Translations under genes and position numbers: made by a program | Shown: positions 55,814 to 63,840 of the stretch, piece after piece | Layout of the letters: each line of letters begins with the position of its first letter | How positions within the stretch are numbered: the first letter of the stretch is position 1 | The notes under the pieces: model-generated | Database searches by the model: none | What the model was told of the DNA's origin: nothing | The model's input: only the letters and a program-made list of their open reading frames with translations | Origin: Pedobacter metabolipauper | Lineage (GTDB): Bacteria > Bacteroidota > Bacteroidia > Sphingobacteriales > Sphingobacteriaceae | Assembly (NCBI RefSeq): GCF_004362715.1 | Contig: NZ_SNYC01000004.1 | Span: 496,001-560,000 of the forward strand | Direction of reading: 5' to 3' | DNA length: 64,000 nucleotides

Positions 55814-56428
55814 TAATTTCTACTTAATGCTCATGGCGTTTAAAATTTTTCTTGTCTTTGATGTTCGCGTGCATCCTCAATTTGCTGCAATGCGATTTTT
55901 TAAGACTTGGAGATCAATCAACCAACCTGATCAGGTTTCCAGTAAAACCCAGGGTAAATTCAATCTCTGATGAAAAAGTCTCTTTTTTTCCCTGATGATT
56001 TGAATGACCTGCTTCTCTAAATCTTTTTTTTGTAATCTCTTTTTTTGTCTTGCAGATCTTAATTTAACCTGCATTAGATCAAATGACATTTGATCAATGT
56101 CCATTTTAATGGTTTCTTGAAGTTCTTGATGATGTTGAAATCTCAAAATTCGTCCTTAAGTAAAGGATATACCCTTTCAGGATGCAGTTAACCAAAATGG
56201 TGTAGTGGCAGAAGTAATTCTGGATCAGGGTGTGTTTACACCAGTAATGATTTCAATAAAAATAAAGGAAAACAGAATTGCGGCTGCCTTAGATCAGGAA
56301 GCTTGCGAAAGGGGCGATATGTGAATACGTTCTGTCATGATTCCTATTTGTTAAAACAATGAATAGTAAGGAATTGAAGCAAAGGTACAATTATATTTAT
56401 ATTTTGAAGTATCAGAAGACAGATTGAA
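55814..56428. other. Gene-poor region with remnant-like frames
   Basis: No clear gene in 615 bp. A minus-strand frame at 55931-56146 (71 residues, charged and helical, TTG start) is unsupported. A plus-strand stretch at 56160-56324 looks like the end of a lost gene (listed separately). The right end (56407-56428) is half of the palindrome overlapping the Lrp stop. Confidence 0.5.
56160..56324 (+). pseudogene. Possible remnant of an unidentified coding sequence
   Basis: A frame of 54 codons without an ATG start, preceded by an in-frame stop, encodes a protein-like sequence (KDIPFQDAVNQNGVVAEVI, then FTPVMISIKIKENRIAAAL) and ends ERGDM-stop. A neighbouring frame just upstream ends EVLDDVEISKFVLK. 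A single frameshift at about 56155-56160 would join them. I cannot name the protein. It may be chance. Confidence 0.3.
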
Positions 56429-56456
56429 TTATAATTCAATCTGTCTTCTGATACTT
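56407..56456. repeat. Perfect 50-bp palindrome at the 3' end of the Lrp gene
   Basis: Arms 56407-56431 and 56432-56456 (25 bp each) are exact reverse complements with no spacer. The right arm covers the last eight codons and most of the stop codon of the Lrp/AsnC gene; the left arm is its inverted copy in the flanking DNA. There is no T run after the stem on the minus strand, so it is not a classical terminator. Confidence 0.9.
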
Positions 56457-56902
56457 TCTTCGAGAGAGATCAGCGTTTCGGTGCGTTGAATTCCTTCAAC
56501 AGCCTGGATCTCTTCATTAAGTACATGCCTCAAATGGTTGGTGTCTCTGCAGATGATCTTAGCAAACATGCTATAGGAACCAGTTGTATAATGTAATTCA
56601 ACAACTTCTTTAATTTTACTCAGCTGTGCAACCGCATCCTTGTACTGAATTCCTTTTTCGAGGTATATGCCTAAAAAAGCACAAATGTCATATCCTGCTT
56701 TTTGTGGGTCTATGATCAAATGGGAACCCTTAATGATTCCCATTTCATGCAGTTTCTTCATTCTTACGTGGATTGTTCCACCGGAAACAATGAGATCTTT
56801 GGCAATTTCAGTGTAAGGCTTGGTGGCATCCTGCATCAACTGCTTGAGGATGTCAATATCCAGGTTATCAATTTCTAAATTTTGGTTTTCTTTTTTAAGC
56901 AT
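56429..56902 (-). CDS. Lrp/AsnC-family transcriptional regulator
   Basis: A 157-residue regulator. The N-terminal winged helix is LDIDILKQLMQDATKPYTEIAKDLIVSGGTIHVRMKKL (shown as LDIDILKQLMQDA and SGGTIHVRMKKLHEMG). The ligand-binding RAM domain follows (DICAFLGIYLEKG to the C-terminus). Such regulators sense amino acids. The target genes are not evident: the next genes are the tRNA-like RNAs, read divergently. Confidence 0.93.
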   Translation of the reverse strand: MLKKENQNLEIDNLDIDILKQLMQDATKPYTEIAKDLIVSGGTIHVRMKKLHEMGIIKGSHLIIDPQKAGYDICAFLGIYLEKGIQYKDAVAQLSKIKEVVELHYTTGSYSMFAKIICRDTNHLRHVLNEEIQAVEGIQRTETLISLEESIRRQIEL

Positions 56903-56975
56903 CGGTTTAATATTTGGTAATGAATATCTAAGATAATTATAAATATTATAAAAATAAAATTAAATGTTTAAAATA

Positions 56976-57007
56976 TTTGCAACGTATTTAGGTTGTTGTT
57001 ACATTTG
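56976..57007 (+). promoter_or_regulatory. Promoter of the tRNA-like unit, with boxA-like leader
   Basis: TTTG (56976-56979), 20 nt, TACATTTG (57000-57007), a near-perfect Bacteroidetes promoter. A GTTCTTTAAA at 57031-57040 resembles the boxA antitermination word of rRNA leaders. The first RNA begins 48 nt after the -7 box. Confidence 0.7.
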
Positions 57008-57054
57008 TATCAAGCAAGTAGCAAAAAATAGTTCTTTAAAACTTGTTTATACTC

Positions 57055-57165
57055 TGTAGGGTGGTGAAATTGGCAGACGCACCTCCTTGTCTCGGTGGTG
57101 GAGAAATTGGAAAACCTGTAAAGGCTAACCACTCCTTGAAGGTTCGACTCCTTCCCCTACAGCCA
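57055..57165 (+). tRNA. Unusual tRNA-like RNA 1: type II, apparent anticodon GUC, encoded CCA
   Basis: 111 nt. Acceptor TGTAGGG/CCCTACA, discriminator G, encoded CCA. D arm GTG/CGC around the Leu-type loop AAATTGGCAGA. Anticodon stem CCTCC/GGTGG with a central T-T mismatch and loop TTGTCTC, giving GUC (Asp), U33 and C38 with an unusual U37. Position 26 (A81) can pair with position 44 (T99). The variable region is 39 nt with stem GGAG/CTCC (57100-57103, 57132-57135) and an inner hairpin. T arm GAAGG-TTCGACT-CCTTC. I cannot assign an amino acid: the scaffold is Leu-like, G73 argues against LeuRS, the anticodon and G73 fit AspRS, and a long arm with G73 fits SerRS. Confidence 0.6.
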
Positions 57166-57217
57166 TTAAATAAACGGGCTAATACCTGGATATTTAGAAA
57201 GACCGTACTTTAAATAA

Positions 57218-57362
57218 TGTTGGGTGGTGAAATTGGCAGACACGCCTTCTTGTCTCGGTGGCGGGGATTCATGGATAAACGCAGTTTATGGGTTGACCAC
57301 AAATTAATTTTTGAACTGTAGCTAACTACCCCTTGAAGGTTCGACTCCTTCCCCAACAGCCA
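57218..57362 (+). tRNA. Unusual tRNA-like RNA 2: type II with 73-nt variable region, apparent anticodon GUC, encoded CCA
   Basis: 145 nt, much longer than a normal tRNA. It shares with RNA 1 the D loop, anticodon loop TTGTCTC, T arm, G73 and CCA. Differences in stems are compensatory: acceptor pair 4 is T-A instead of A-T, pair 11-24 is T-A instead of T-G, pair 26-44 is G-C instead of A-T, and the variable stem is GGGG/CCCC (57263-57266, 57329-57332). The variable region holds an internal ATAAAC/GTTTAT hairpin (57275-57289). The size rules out a group I intron. A T run follows directly. Confidence 0.6.
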
Positions 57363-57394
57363 GTTTTTTTATGAATAATAAGTTAGTTAAAATC

Positions 57395-57426
57395 GAGTGA
57401 CCCCGGATAGGGTCACTCTTTTTTTT
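57395..57426 (+). terminator. Terminator of the tRNA-like unit
   Basis: Perfect 9-bp stem GAGTGACCC/GGGTCACTC with a 6-nt loop and a run of eight T, 32 bp after the second RNA. Confidence 0.92.
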
Positions 57427-57685
57427 GCGATCTGCTCTTACAGTGACCGGAGAGGGGGGCACATGGCATATATATAAAAATCGATGTTATTTGTATGAAA
57501 TATGGCTATAATACGTGTTTTCTATTGCTAAAGCAATAGCAGAGCAATACAATACCCAAACAAAAGCAATACAAAATACGGAGAATAAGTAAGCCCTCAC
57601 TAGGCAGTTTCAGAACCTGCAGTTGTTACTGCTACATCCTGCTGGGTTTTGCAGCCTCATAAAATTGGGTTGAAAATAACTTAAA
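57427..57685. other. Intergenic stretch without a gene
   Basis: No supportable gene. It contains a short hairpin CTATTGCT/AGCAATAG near 57530 with several CAATAC words behind it (AGCAATAC, CAATACC), and Thr/Gln/Ala-coding-looking text of about 24 codons that lacks a proper start. Confidence 0.4.
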
Positions 57686-57722
57686 AAAGGCAGCCGCATG
57701 ATTTTGTCATAAGGCTGCCTTT
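57686..57722 (-). terminator. Terminator of the amidohydrolase operon
   Basis: AAAGGCAGCC/GGCTGCCTTT stem of 10 bp around 17 nt. On the minus strand a T run follows. It is 16 bp beyond the stop at 57739. Confidence 0.85.
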
Positions 57723-57738
57723 CAAAAATATTGAAACA

Positions 57739-59058
57739 CTATTTCTTTTCTGCGTTGTATTTTTCGCTGAACTTTCTATCCAGTTGTTTATGAAGATTAT
57801 CCAGATTGATATCTCTTCCCTGGATGAATGCTTTTTCAACCGTGTTTGATTTCATGTCCAGTGCATCACCGGCAGAAATTAAGAAAGTAGCATCTTTACC
57901 GGTTTCTAAACTTCCAACGGTTTTATCAAGACCTAAGATCTTTGCTGTATTTAAGGTAATGGTCTGTAATGCCTTTTCTTTATCCAGTCCCCATGCTGCA
58001 ACAGTTCCAGCCATAAAAGGCAGGTTTCTTTGCTGCCAGTAACCATCAATGCTCAATACCACATTAACTCCGGCATTAGCCAGGATACCTGCGTTCTTGT
58101 ACGGCATATTTACATCATCATCCAGATTATTTGGTAATGCATGCGGTTGCTTAACCACAACGGAGATGTTGTTGTCCTTTAAGAAAGCGGTAATCAGATA
58201 AGCTTCGTCACCACCTACAATAACTGGGGTAACGCCATGTTTTTTAGCAAAATTTACCGCTGCAATAATGTCTTTCTGACCATCAACAGTAATGAATAAT
58301 TTCTCCTGTCCGTCAAACATGTGTTTCATTGCAGCAAGACGCGCATTGGTCACTGTAGGTTTATCGGTCTCTGTATAGGCTTTTGCTTCTGTAAATAGCT
58401 GGTCTAATTCATTGATCTGGGCTTGTGTACGTTCCTTTAATGCGTCAGGTGAGGTCATTCCCATCCGGCCGCCGCCGCCAAAACCACCTCTAAACCTTGG
58501 TACTACCGGCCAGGTCATGTGCTGCGCATCGTCTTTTCTCAATGCCGCATCTTCCCAGTTCCAGGCATCCAGTTGTACTACAGATGAACTTCCTGAAATT
58601 ACACCTCCCTGAGGTGTAATCTGAGCCATGAGCACACCATTGCTCCTCAATGTAGCTGGAACCTTTGAATCGGTATTGTAAGCCACTAAAGCTCTGATGT
58701 GCGGATTGTATGTGCCTATTTCAGAAAAGTCTAACGTTGCTTTTACAGATTCATATTCCGTTAAACCTAGATTGGTAATGGGTGCAATAAAACCCGGGTA
58801 TACGTGTTTACCATTCGCAGTGATCACTGTAGATCCGGTTAGGTCAAACTTGGCAACGGTAGCATCGCCAACGCCCAGGATCTTTCCTTTATCAAAGATC
58901 AGGTAGCCATTTTCAATCACAGTGCCATTACCTACATGGATCTTGGCACCCATGATAATGGTTTTCTTGTCCTGGGGTTTTGCAGGAGAGATGTTGGCTT
59001 GTGCAAAGGTGCTTAGTCCAAACCCGGCCATTAATCCGGTTAAAATATATTTATTCAT
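57739..59058 (-). CDS. Amidohydrolase-like exported protein lacking the HxH metal motif
   Basis: A 439-residue exported protein (signal peptide ending STFAQ) of the imidazolonepropionase-like amidohydrolase family. The composite beta-sandwich and TIM-barrel ends are present (VIENGYLIFDKGKILGVGDA; ITLNTAKILGLDKTVGSLETGKDATFLI). The strand-1 position, where the family has HxH, reads YPGFIAPITNLG, so one metal-binding pair is missing. It overlaps the 919-residue gene by 8 bp and resembles that protein's first half, so it is probably a non-catalytic partner. Co-transcribed with it. Confidence 0.85.
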   Translation of the reverse strand: MNKYILTGLMAGFGLSTFAQANISPAKPQDKKTIIMGAKIHVGNGTVIENGYLIFDKGKILGVGDATVAKFDLTGSTVITANGKHVYPGFIAPITNLGLTEYESVKATLDFSEIGTYNPHIRALVAYNTDSKVPATLRSNGVLMAQITPQGGVISGSSSVVQLDAWNWEDAALRKDDAQHMTWPVVPRFRGGFGGGGRMGMTSPDALKERTQAQINELDQLFTEAKAYTETDKPTVTNARLAAMKHMFDGQEKLFITVDGQKDIIAAVNFAKKHGVTPVIVGGDEAYLITAFLKDNNISVVVKQPHALPNNLDDDVNMPYKNAGILANAGVNVVLSIDGYWQQRNLPFMAGTVAAWGLDKEKALQTITLNTAKILGLDKTVGSLETGKDATFLISAGDALDMKSNTVEKAFIQGRDINLDNLHKQLDRKFSEKYNAEKK

Positions 59059-61810
59059 GAGAATGATTCCTTTCTAGTTCAGTAAGTTCAAGAGAATAGT
59101 CTTCCAGGGATTCGCAGTTATATAAACGCGGAGCCATAGCTTGCGGACGCTGGGTTCTGCCACCGGTTTTTTTGCTGTCCAGCATTTTTTGGATCAGGCG
59201 TTTACGCTCTGCCTGCTGATCTTTTCTAACCTGTACATCTCGTTCCATATCCCAATAGGCTATTCCGTCAACAAAAGTCTTTTCAGCTTTTGCATAGATC
59301 GATAGCGGGTTATCAGACCAAACGACTACATCTGCATCTTTGCCTGCTTTCAAACTGCCTACTTTGCTATCTACATGGAGCATTTTTGCCGGATTTAACG
59401 TGACAAATTTCAATGCATCTTCTTCCGGAACACCGCCGTAAAGAACGGCTTTACCAGCTTCCTGGTTTAAGCGGCGTGCCATCTCAGCATCATCTGAGTT
59501 AAAGGCGGTAGTAATACCCACATTGTGCATGATCTTACCATTATAAGGAATCGCCTCAGCAACCTCCATTTTATAGGCCCACCAATCTGAGAACGTAGAG
59601 GCACTGATGCCGCGTGCTTTCATTTTATCGGCCATTTTATAACCTTCCAAAATGTGTGTAAACGTATTGATCTTAAAGCCAAGGCTATCGGCTACATTCA
59701 TCAGCATGTTAATCTCCGATTGAACGTACGAGTGACAGGTAATGAAACGTTTATTATCCAGAATTTCTACAATGGCGTCCAGTTCAAGGTCGCGGCGTAC
59801 CGTATTTCCTTTAACAGCCATTGCTGATTTATATTCTTTAGCGCGTGTAAACTCATCCACAAACGATTGTTCAACACCCATCCGCGTTACCGGGAAACGG
59901 GCACCTGTACCGAAGTTACTTTGTTTTACGTTTTCTCCCAATGCAAACTTAATGAAGCCATCGCTGCCTGCAAATTTCAGTTCTTCCGGTAATTTACCCC
60001 ATCTTAACTTAATCAGCTGTGCTTGTCCGCCAACCGGGTTTGCGGAACCGTGTAAGATGTGTGAAGTGGTTACCCCACCAGCAAGCTGACGGTAAATGTT
60101 TACATCTTCAGAGTTAATGATGTCTGCAATCCGTACTTCTGCAGATGACGACTGTGCGCCCTCGTTAATACCACCTGTGCCTGCAATATGAGAATGTTCA
60201 TCAATAAGGCCTGCAGTAATGTGCTTGCCTGTTGCATCGATCACTTTCGCGCTTCCTGCACTTAGGTTTTTACCAACGGCTTTAATTTTTCCATTCTCCA
60301 AAAGGACATCTGCATTTTGCAGGATCCCTTCTTTTTCATTGGTCCAAACTGTTGCATTTTTTAACAGAACAGCTTCCTGCTTTAATGGCTCGGCAGTACC
60401 GAAAGCACTAAATGGATAGATCAGGCTGCCGTTAGGTTGTGTTTTTTTAACTTCAGGCTTTTTAGCAAGGGCATTGTTTACACTGTCTTTTGCCACAGGG
60501 CCATCTTTTTTTGCAGTAACGATAAAGCGTTTTCCCTGAACCCAGTTTTCTTCAATGATATTCGTTTTCTTGAAAAGACTGTCTGAGGTGATGATAAAGT
60601 TAGCCAGCTTTCCTTTTTCAAGTGTACCTACTTTATCAGCAATCCCGATCATTCCTGCTGGAATTTCGGTTACAGCCATTAGTGCTTGTTTTTGTGAAAG
60701 GCCGTTTTCTATGGCCGACTGGATATTGGTCCAGAAGTCTTTTACGTTATCCAGTCCAAAGGCAGTAAGAGAGAACTTAACACCTGCTTTTTCCAGTACT
60801 CCCGGATTTGTAGGTGCAAATTCCCAGGCTTTCATTTGTGCCAGGGTAATGCTTCTTGCTTCCACGGAATCTTCAACTTCATACGCTTTAACGAAGTTGA
60901 TCGGAATGATCAGGCTTGCTCCCGTTGCTTTAACCGCATCAATTCTTTGGTATTCATCACCATTTGATTTGATGATGAATTGCTTTCCAAACTCTTTACC
61001 GATCTTGTCTGCGCGAAGAATGTTTTGCCATCCATCGGCTTCAAAGATCTGTGGGATCGTTTGTTGTTTGTTAAACTCTTCTAAAGAGATATTATATTCT
61101 TCTTTCTGTTTTGCATACCATAACGCATCGTAATAGGTTTGACGGATTAACGCAATGGAACCCATCAATGAAGTTGGATAATCATTTTGTGAGGTTCCTT
61201 TATTGAAAGAGTAGTTTGCTGCAGTTTGAGTATTCAGCATGGTACTGTTTTCGCGTTCATCACTTAGGGTTACTGCTGCAGAGGTTCCGCGTGCAATGCC
61301 GTCCCGGTTGATTACGTTAACGCTGCCAAAACCTGCCTTACGCAAGTCATCAGCCTTTTTGCTGTCTGCAGTAAAAAGGGCATTGACATGGGTTTCAGGT
61401 CTGATCGCCTCATTCCATCCATAAGCTCCTTTTTTTGTTGAGGTGAAGATCGATTGACGACCGCCACCACCTCCACCACCCATTCCGCCGCCAGCGGTTC
61501 TTGCAGCTTCCACAATTCCGTATGAGGTAAAGGGATCTATTAGCGAAGGGTAGATGAATTTACCTTTAAGGTCTACAACAATATAGCCTTTAGGAACTGT
61601 AATACCGGTACCAACGGCTTGTATGGTTTGACCTTTAATTAATAGGGTTCCATTATTAATGGTTTGGTTGGCATTTACTACAATGCTGGCATTTGTAAAC
61701 GCATACAGACCCGGTTTAATGTCATAAGAACCATTAACAGGATAGGTTTGCTGTGCAAACAGGAGTGTAGCAGAAAATACCAGAACGAGACTGAGTAAAA
61801 TTTTCTTCAT
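59051..61810 (-). CDS. Exported amidohydrolase with two tandem amidohydrolase-like halves
   Basis: A 919-residue exported protein with signal peptide ending LLFAQQ. The N-terminal half (about residues 20-430) is amidohydrolase-like, but the first metal position reads YPSLIDPFTSYG, so it is probably inactive. A Gly-rich loop (GGGMGGGGGGG) lies near residue 105. The second half has intact metal ligands: HSH in IDEHSHIAGTGG, His in THILEG and CHSYVQS, and Asp in FNSDDAE. It has a full amidohydrolase C-terminus (LNPAKMLHVDSKVGSLKAGKDADVVVW). The natural substrate is unknown. Confidence 0.9.
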   Translation of the reverse strand: MKKILLSLVLVFSATLLFAQQTYPVNGSYDIKPGLYAFTNASIVVNANQTINNGTLLIKGQTIQAVGTGITVPKGYIVVDLKGKFIYPSLIDPFTSYGIVEAARTAGGGMGGGGGGGRQSIFTSTKKGAYGWNEAIRPETHVNALFTADSKKADDLRKAGFGSVNVINRDGIARGTSAAVTLSDERENSTMLNTQTAANYSFNKGTSQNDYPTSLMGSIALIRQTYYDALWYAKQKEEYNISLEEFNKQQTIPQIFEADGWQNILRADKIGKEFGKQFIIKSNGDEYQRIDAVKATGASLIIPINFVKAYEVEDSVEARSITLAQMKAWEFAPTNPGVLEKAGVKFSLTAFGLDNVKDFWTNIQSAIENGLSQKQALMAVTEIPAGMIGIADKVGTLEKGKLANFIITSDSLFKKTNIIEENWVQGKRFIVTAKKDGPVAKDSVNNALAKKPEVKKTQPNGSLIYPFSAFGTAEPLKQEAVLLKNATVWTNEKEGILQNADVLLENGKIKAVGKNLSAGSAKVIDATGKHITAGLIDEHSHIAGTGGINEGAQSSSAEVRIADIINSEDVNIYRQLAGGVTTSHILHGSANPVGGQAQLIKLRWGKLPEELKFAGSDGFIKFALGENVKQSNFGTGARFPVTRMGVEQSFVDEFTRAKEYKSAMAVKGNTVRRDLELDAIVEILDNKRFITCHSYVQSEINMLMNVADSLGFKINTFTHILEGYKMADKMKARGISASTFSDWWAYKMEVAEAIPYNGKIMHNVGITTAFNSDDAEMARRLNQEAGKAVLYGGVPEEDALKFVTLNPAKMLHVDSKVGSLKAGKDADVVVWSDNPLSIYAKAEKTFVDGIAYWDMERDVQVRKDQQAERKRLIQKMLDSKKTGGRTQRPQAMAPRLYNCESLEDYSLELTELERNHSHE

Positions 61811-61916
61811 AAAATTTAGTTAAGAGCTTAAAGCTATCATAAAATAATGATAGCATTCGTTTATAACGTATTTTTTACGACAAGGCTAATAATTAATGGT
61901 TTTTTTATTAAAAAAG

Positions 61917-63038
61917 CTATTTTTTTGCCATCAGATCATCAACTTTAGTTTCTAATGATCCCTTTTTGTCTTTTTCTTTTCCAAATCCAGACCATTTGGA
62001 TACGATAATACCTTGCGGATTTATCAGGATAAAGGTTGGATAGCCGGATACGCCATATTTTTGGATGGTTTCTCCATAATTCCCTTTGCCATCCCATAAG
62101 CTTAGCCAGCCTGGCTTATCGCGGTTAACGCCTTTTAACCAGGTTTCTTTACCACCATCTCCCGAAAAAGTGACAACTTCCAGCTGATCCGCGTATTTGG
62201 TTGATACCTTTTCCAGGTCACCTATAGATTCTATACATGGTCCGCAGTAGGTGGCAGAGAAGTCAAGCAGAATATATTTACCCTTGATATCTGACAAACG
62301 GTGCAGTTTGCCATCTTTATCCTGAGCCTCAAAATCGGCCATTTGATCCTTTTCCTTTAAAATTTCGCCGATTTTTAAATAATTACCAATCCGCTGTGCA
62401 AATGTACTGGCCTTAAATTCAGGTTTTAACGAATCATACATCCGCTGCAGCGTATCCTTCTTGAATTTTCCCTTTAAATAAAAGAGCTGACTTAATGATT
62501 CATAGGAGTTGAGGTTTTTAGTAATGTAGCTTTTCTTAATCTGATCATCAGCGCTATCCAGTTTTCCAATAACTTTCCAGATTGCTTTGCCTTTTATTTC
62601 AGCACTGTCACCTGTTAATGCAAAATACTCGTTAACAAGCTGATTCCGTTTTTTATAGCCTTCTTTGATTAAAAGATTCAATGCATTTCGATCGTTTTGG
62701 GGTTTTGAACCGGTAATGGTTAAGTCGAAAGGCATATCTTTACTATTGCCCGTTATGGTTACTTTATCATTTCCGATCAGCAGGGTTACATAATAGAATT
62801 TTTTATTGAAAGTAGTATGAAGCCATAAGCTTTGTGGTGCTGGGTTCAGTTTGCCTTTCATTACAAACTTATTGTCCTGAATGATGGCGCTGTCAATGTT
62901 CGTGCTCACATCAGTATCTTCCAGGTAAAACTTAGTTCCGTTGCTAAACCCGGTTATAGTCGCCTTAATCTCATACTGCTGTGCAAGGACAGCCTGGCTA
63001 AAGGCCAATAAAAATATAAAAAGTCCTGTTTTTTTCAT
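61917..63038 (-). CDS. TlpA-type thioredoxin-like lipid/envelope protein with N-terminal DUF4369
   Basis: A 373-residue exported protein (signal peptide ending AVLAQ). A DUF4369 beta domain (KATITGFSNGTKFYLEDTDVSTNIDS, residues of about 23-110) is followed by a helical linker and an AhpC/TSA-like thioredoxin domain. The redox motif is CGPC in SATYCGPCIESIG and cis-Pro in VSGYPTFILINPQG. It probably reduces or transfers electrons to periplasmic disulfides. It is 106 bp upstream of the amidohydrolase genes on the same strand. Confidence 0.9.
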   Translation of the reverse strand: MKKTGLFIFLLAFSQAVLAQQYEIKATITGFSNGTKFYLEDTDVSTNIDSAIIQDNKFVMKGKLNPAPQSLWLHTTFNKKFYYVTLLIGNDKVTITGNSKDMPFDLTITGSKPQNDRNALNLLIKEGYKKRNQLVNEYFALTGDSAEIKGKAIWKVIGKLDSADDQIKKSYITKNLNSYESLSQLFYLKGKFKKDTLQRMYDSLKPEFKASTFAQRIGNYLKIGEILKEKDQMADFEAQDKDGKLHRLSDIKGKYILLDFSATYCGPCIESIGDLEKVSTKYADQLEVVTFSGDGGKETWLKGVNRDKPGWLSLWDGKGNYGETIQKYGVSGYPTFILINPQGIIVSKWSGFGKEKDKKGSLETKVDDLMAKK

Positions 63039-63333
63039 AGCATTTGATTTACAAGGAGATAAAGTTTGAATGGTTGGTTGGTTTAAGTCGTGAATTTACA
63101 TAATTTGTTTTATAGTTAAAACAGCATTCTTATTAATTTTATAACTGAGCTGATCTTAATAATTAAACTAAAATTTAGCCAATTGGGTTTAATTTTCGCT
63201 ATAGACTTCTAAAGATGGCTGAATTTATTTAAGAGTACAGACCGGCCGGCTAAGATGATCATCCCGTTAAAAACGTGTTAATAGTAGCCTGTGCTGTTCC
63301 TTGTAAATTATATTTTCCCTAGCTTTACGTACT

Positions 63334-63756
63334 ATGAGTAAGACCAACAGAAGAAAGTTTATTGGAACAGCAGCAGTACTTGCTGCTGGTACAGCAGTTG
63401 CTGCAGCAACGCCATTAACAGCTATACCTACAACTATGGAAAATAAATACCCTATTGTACATCACGTATTTTTTTGGTTAAAGAATCCGGATTCTAAAGC
63501 CGACCGTGATCAGCTGGTAGCAGGATTGAAGACATTAAAGAAAATTGAAACCGTTCGTGAACTGCATGTAGGTGTGGTAGCTGCAACAGAAAAGCGGGAT
63601 GTTGTGGATACCAGCTGGGCTGTATCTGAACTGATCTTTTTTAGCGATCTGGCCGGTCAGGCTGTTTATCAAACGCATCCCATTCACCTGGCATTTATCA
63701 AAAACTGCAGTCCTTTATGGAGTAAAGTTGTTGTTTATGATGCCGTTGATGCCTAA
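63334..63756 (+). CDS. Dabb-domain (stress-responsive A/B barrel) protein with twin-arginine signal
   Basis: A 140-residue protein. The N-terminus MSKTNRRKFIGTAAVLAAG is a twin-arginine signal (RRKFIG). The Dabb alpha/beta barrel begins at about IVHHVFFWLKNPDSKADRDQL. Dabb proteins act in stress response or as small-molecule enzymes; this one has no clear catalytic residues. The Tat signal implies export in folded form, which is uncommon for a small single-domain protein. Start as given. Confidence 0.85.
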   Translation: MSKTNRRKFIGTAAVLAAGTAVAAATPLTAIPTTMENKYPIVHHVFFWLKNPDSKADRDQLVAGLKTLKKIETVRELHVGVVAATEKRDVVDTSWAVSELIFFSDLAGQAVYQTHPIHLAFIKNCSPLWSKVVVYDAVDA

Positions 63757-63818
63757 TCAATAATCATTTTAAATTTCAATTAGTAGTTGCGTTTCGTATT
63801 TAAGCGCGAGTAATTACT

Positions 63819-63826
63819 TATTTTTG
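63819..63826 (+). promoter_or_regulatory. Promoter -7 element of the last gene
   Basis: TATTTTTG matches TAnnTTTG and lies 15 bp before the start at 63841. The -33 element is unclear. Confidence 0.4.
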
Positions 63827-63840
63827 AAATAAAAACCATT

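Noticed and set aside
55931..56146. Minus-strand 71-codon frame
   Set aside because: TTG start, no motif and no support from context; kept only as a note in the gene-poor region.
57055..57165. First tRNA-like RNA as an ordinary tRNA-Asp
   Set aside because: tRNA-Asp has a short variable loop and C32-U33-G34-U35-C36-A37-C38; here the arm is long, position 37 is U and the D loop is Leu-type.
57218..57362. Second tRNA-like RNA as a tRNA-Leu with a group I intron
   Set aside because: The extra 73 nt lies in the variable region, not the anticodon loop, and is far too short for a group I intron core.
4383..57722. CRISPR array
   Set aside because: No regularly spaced identical repeats with unique spacers; the only array-like element is the degenerate 15-bp repeat at 30839-30898, with no spacers.
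60555..61133. 192-codon plus-strand frame
   Set aside because: Antisense to the first half of the 919-residue amidohydrolase, Ser/Phe/Leu-rich shadow.
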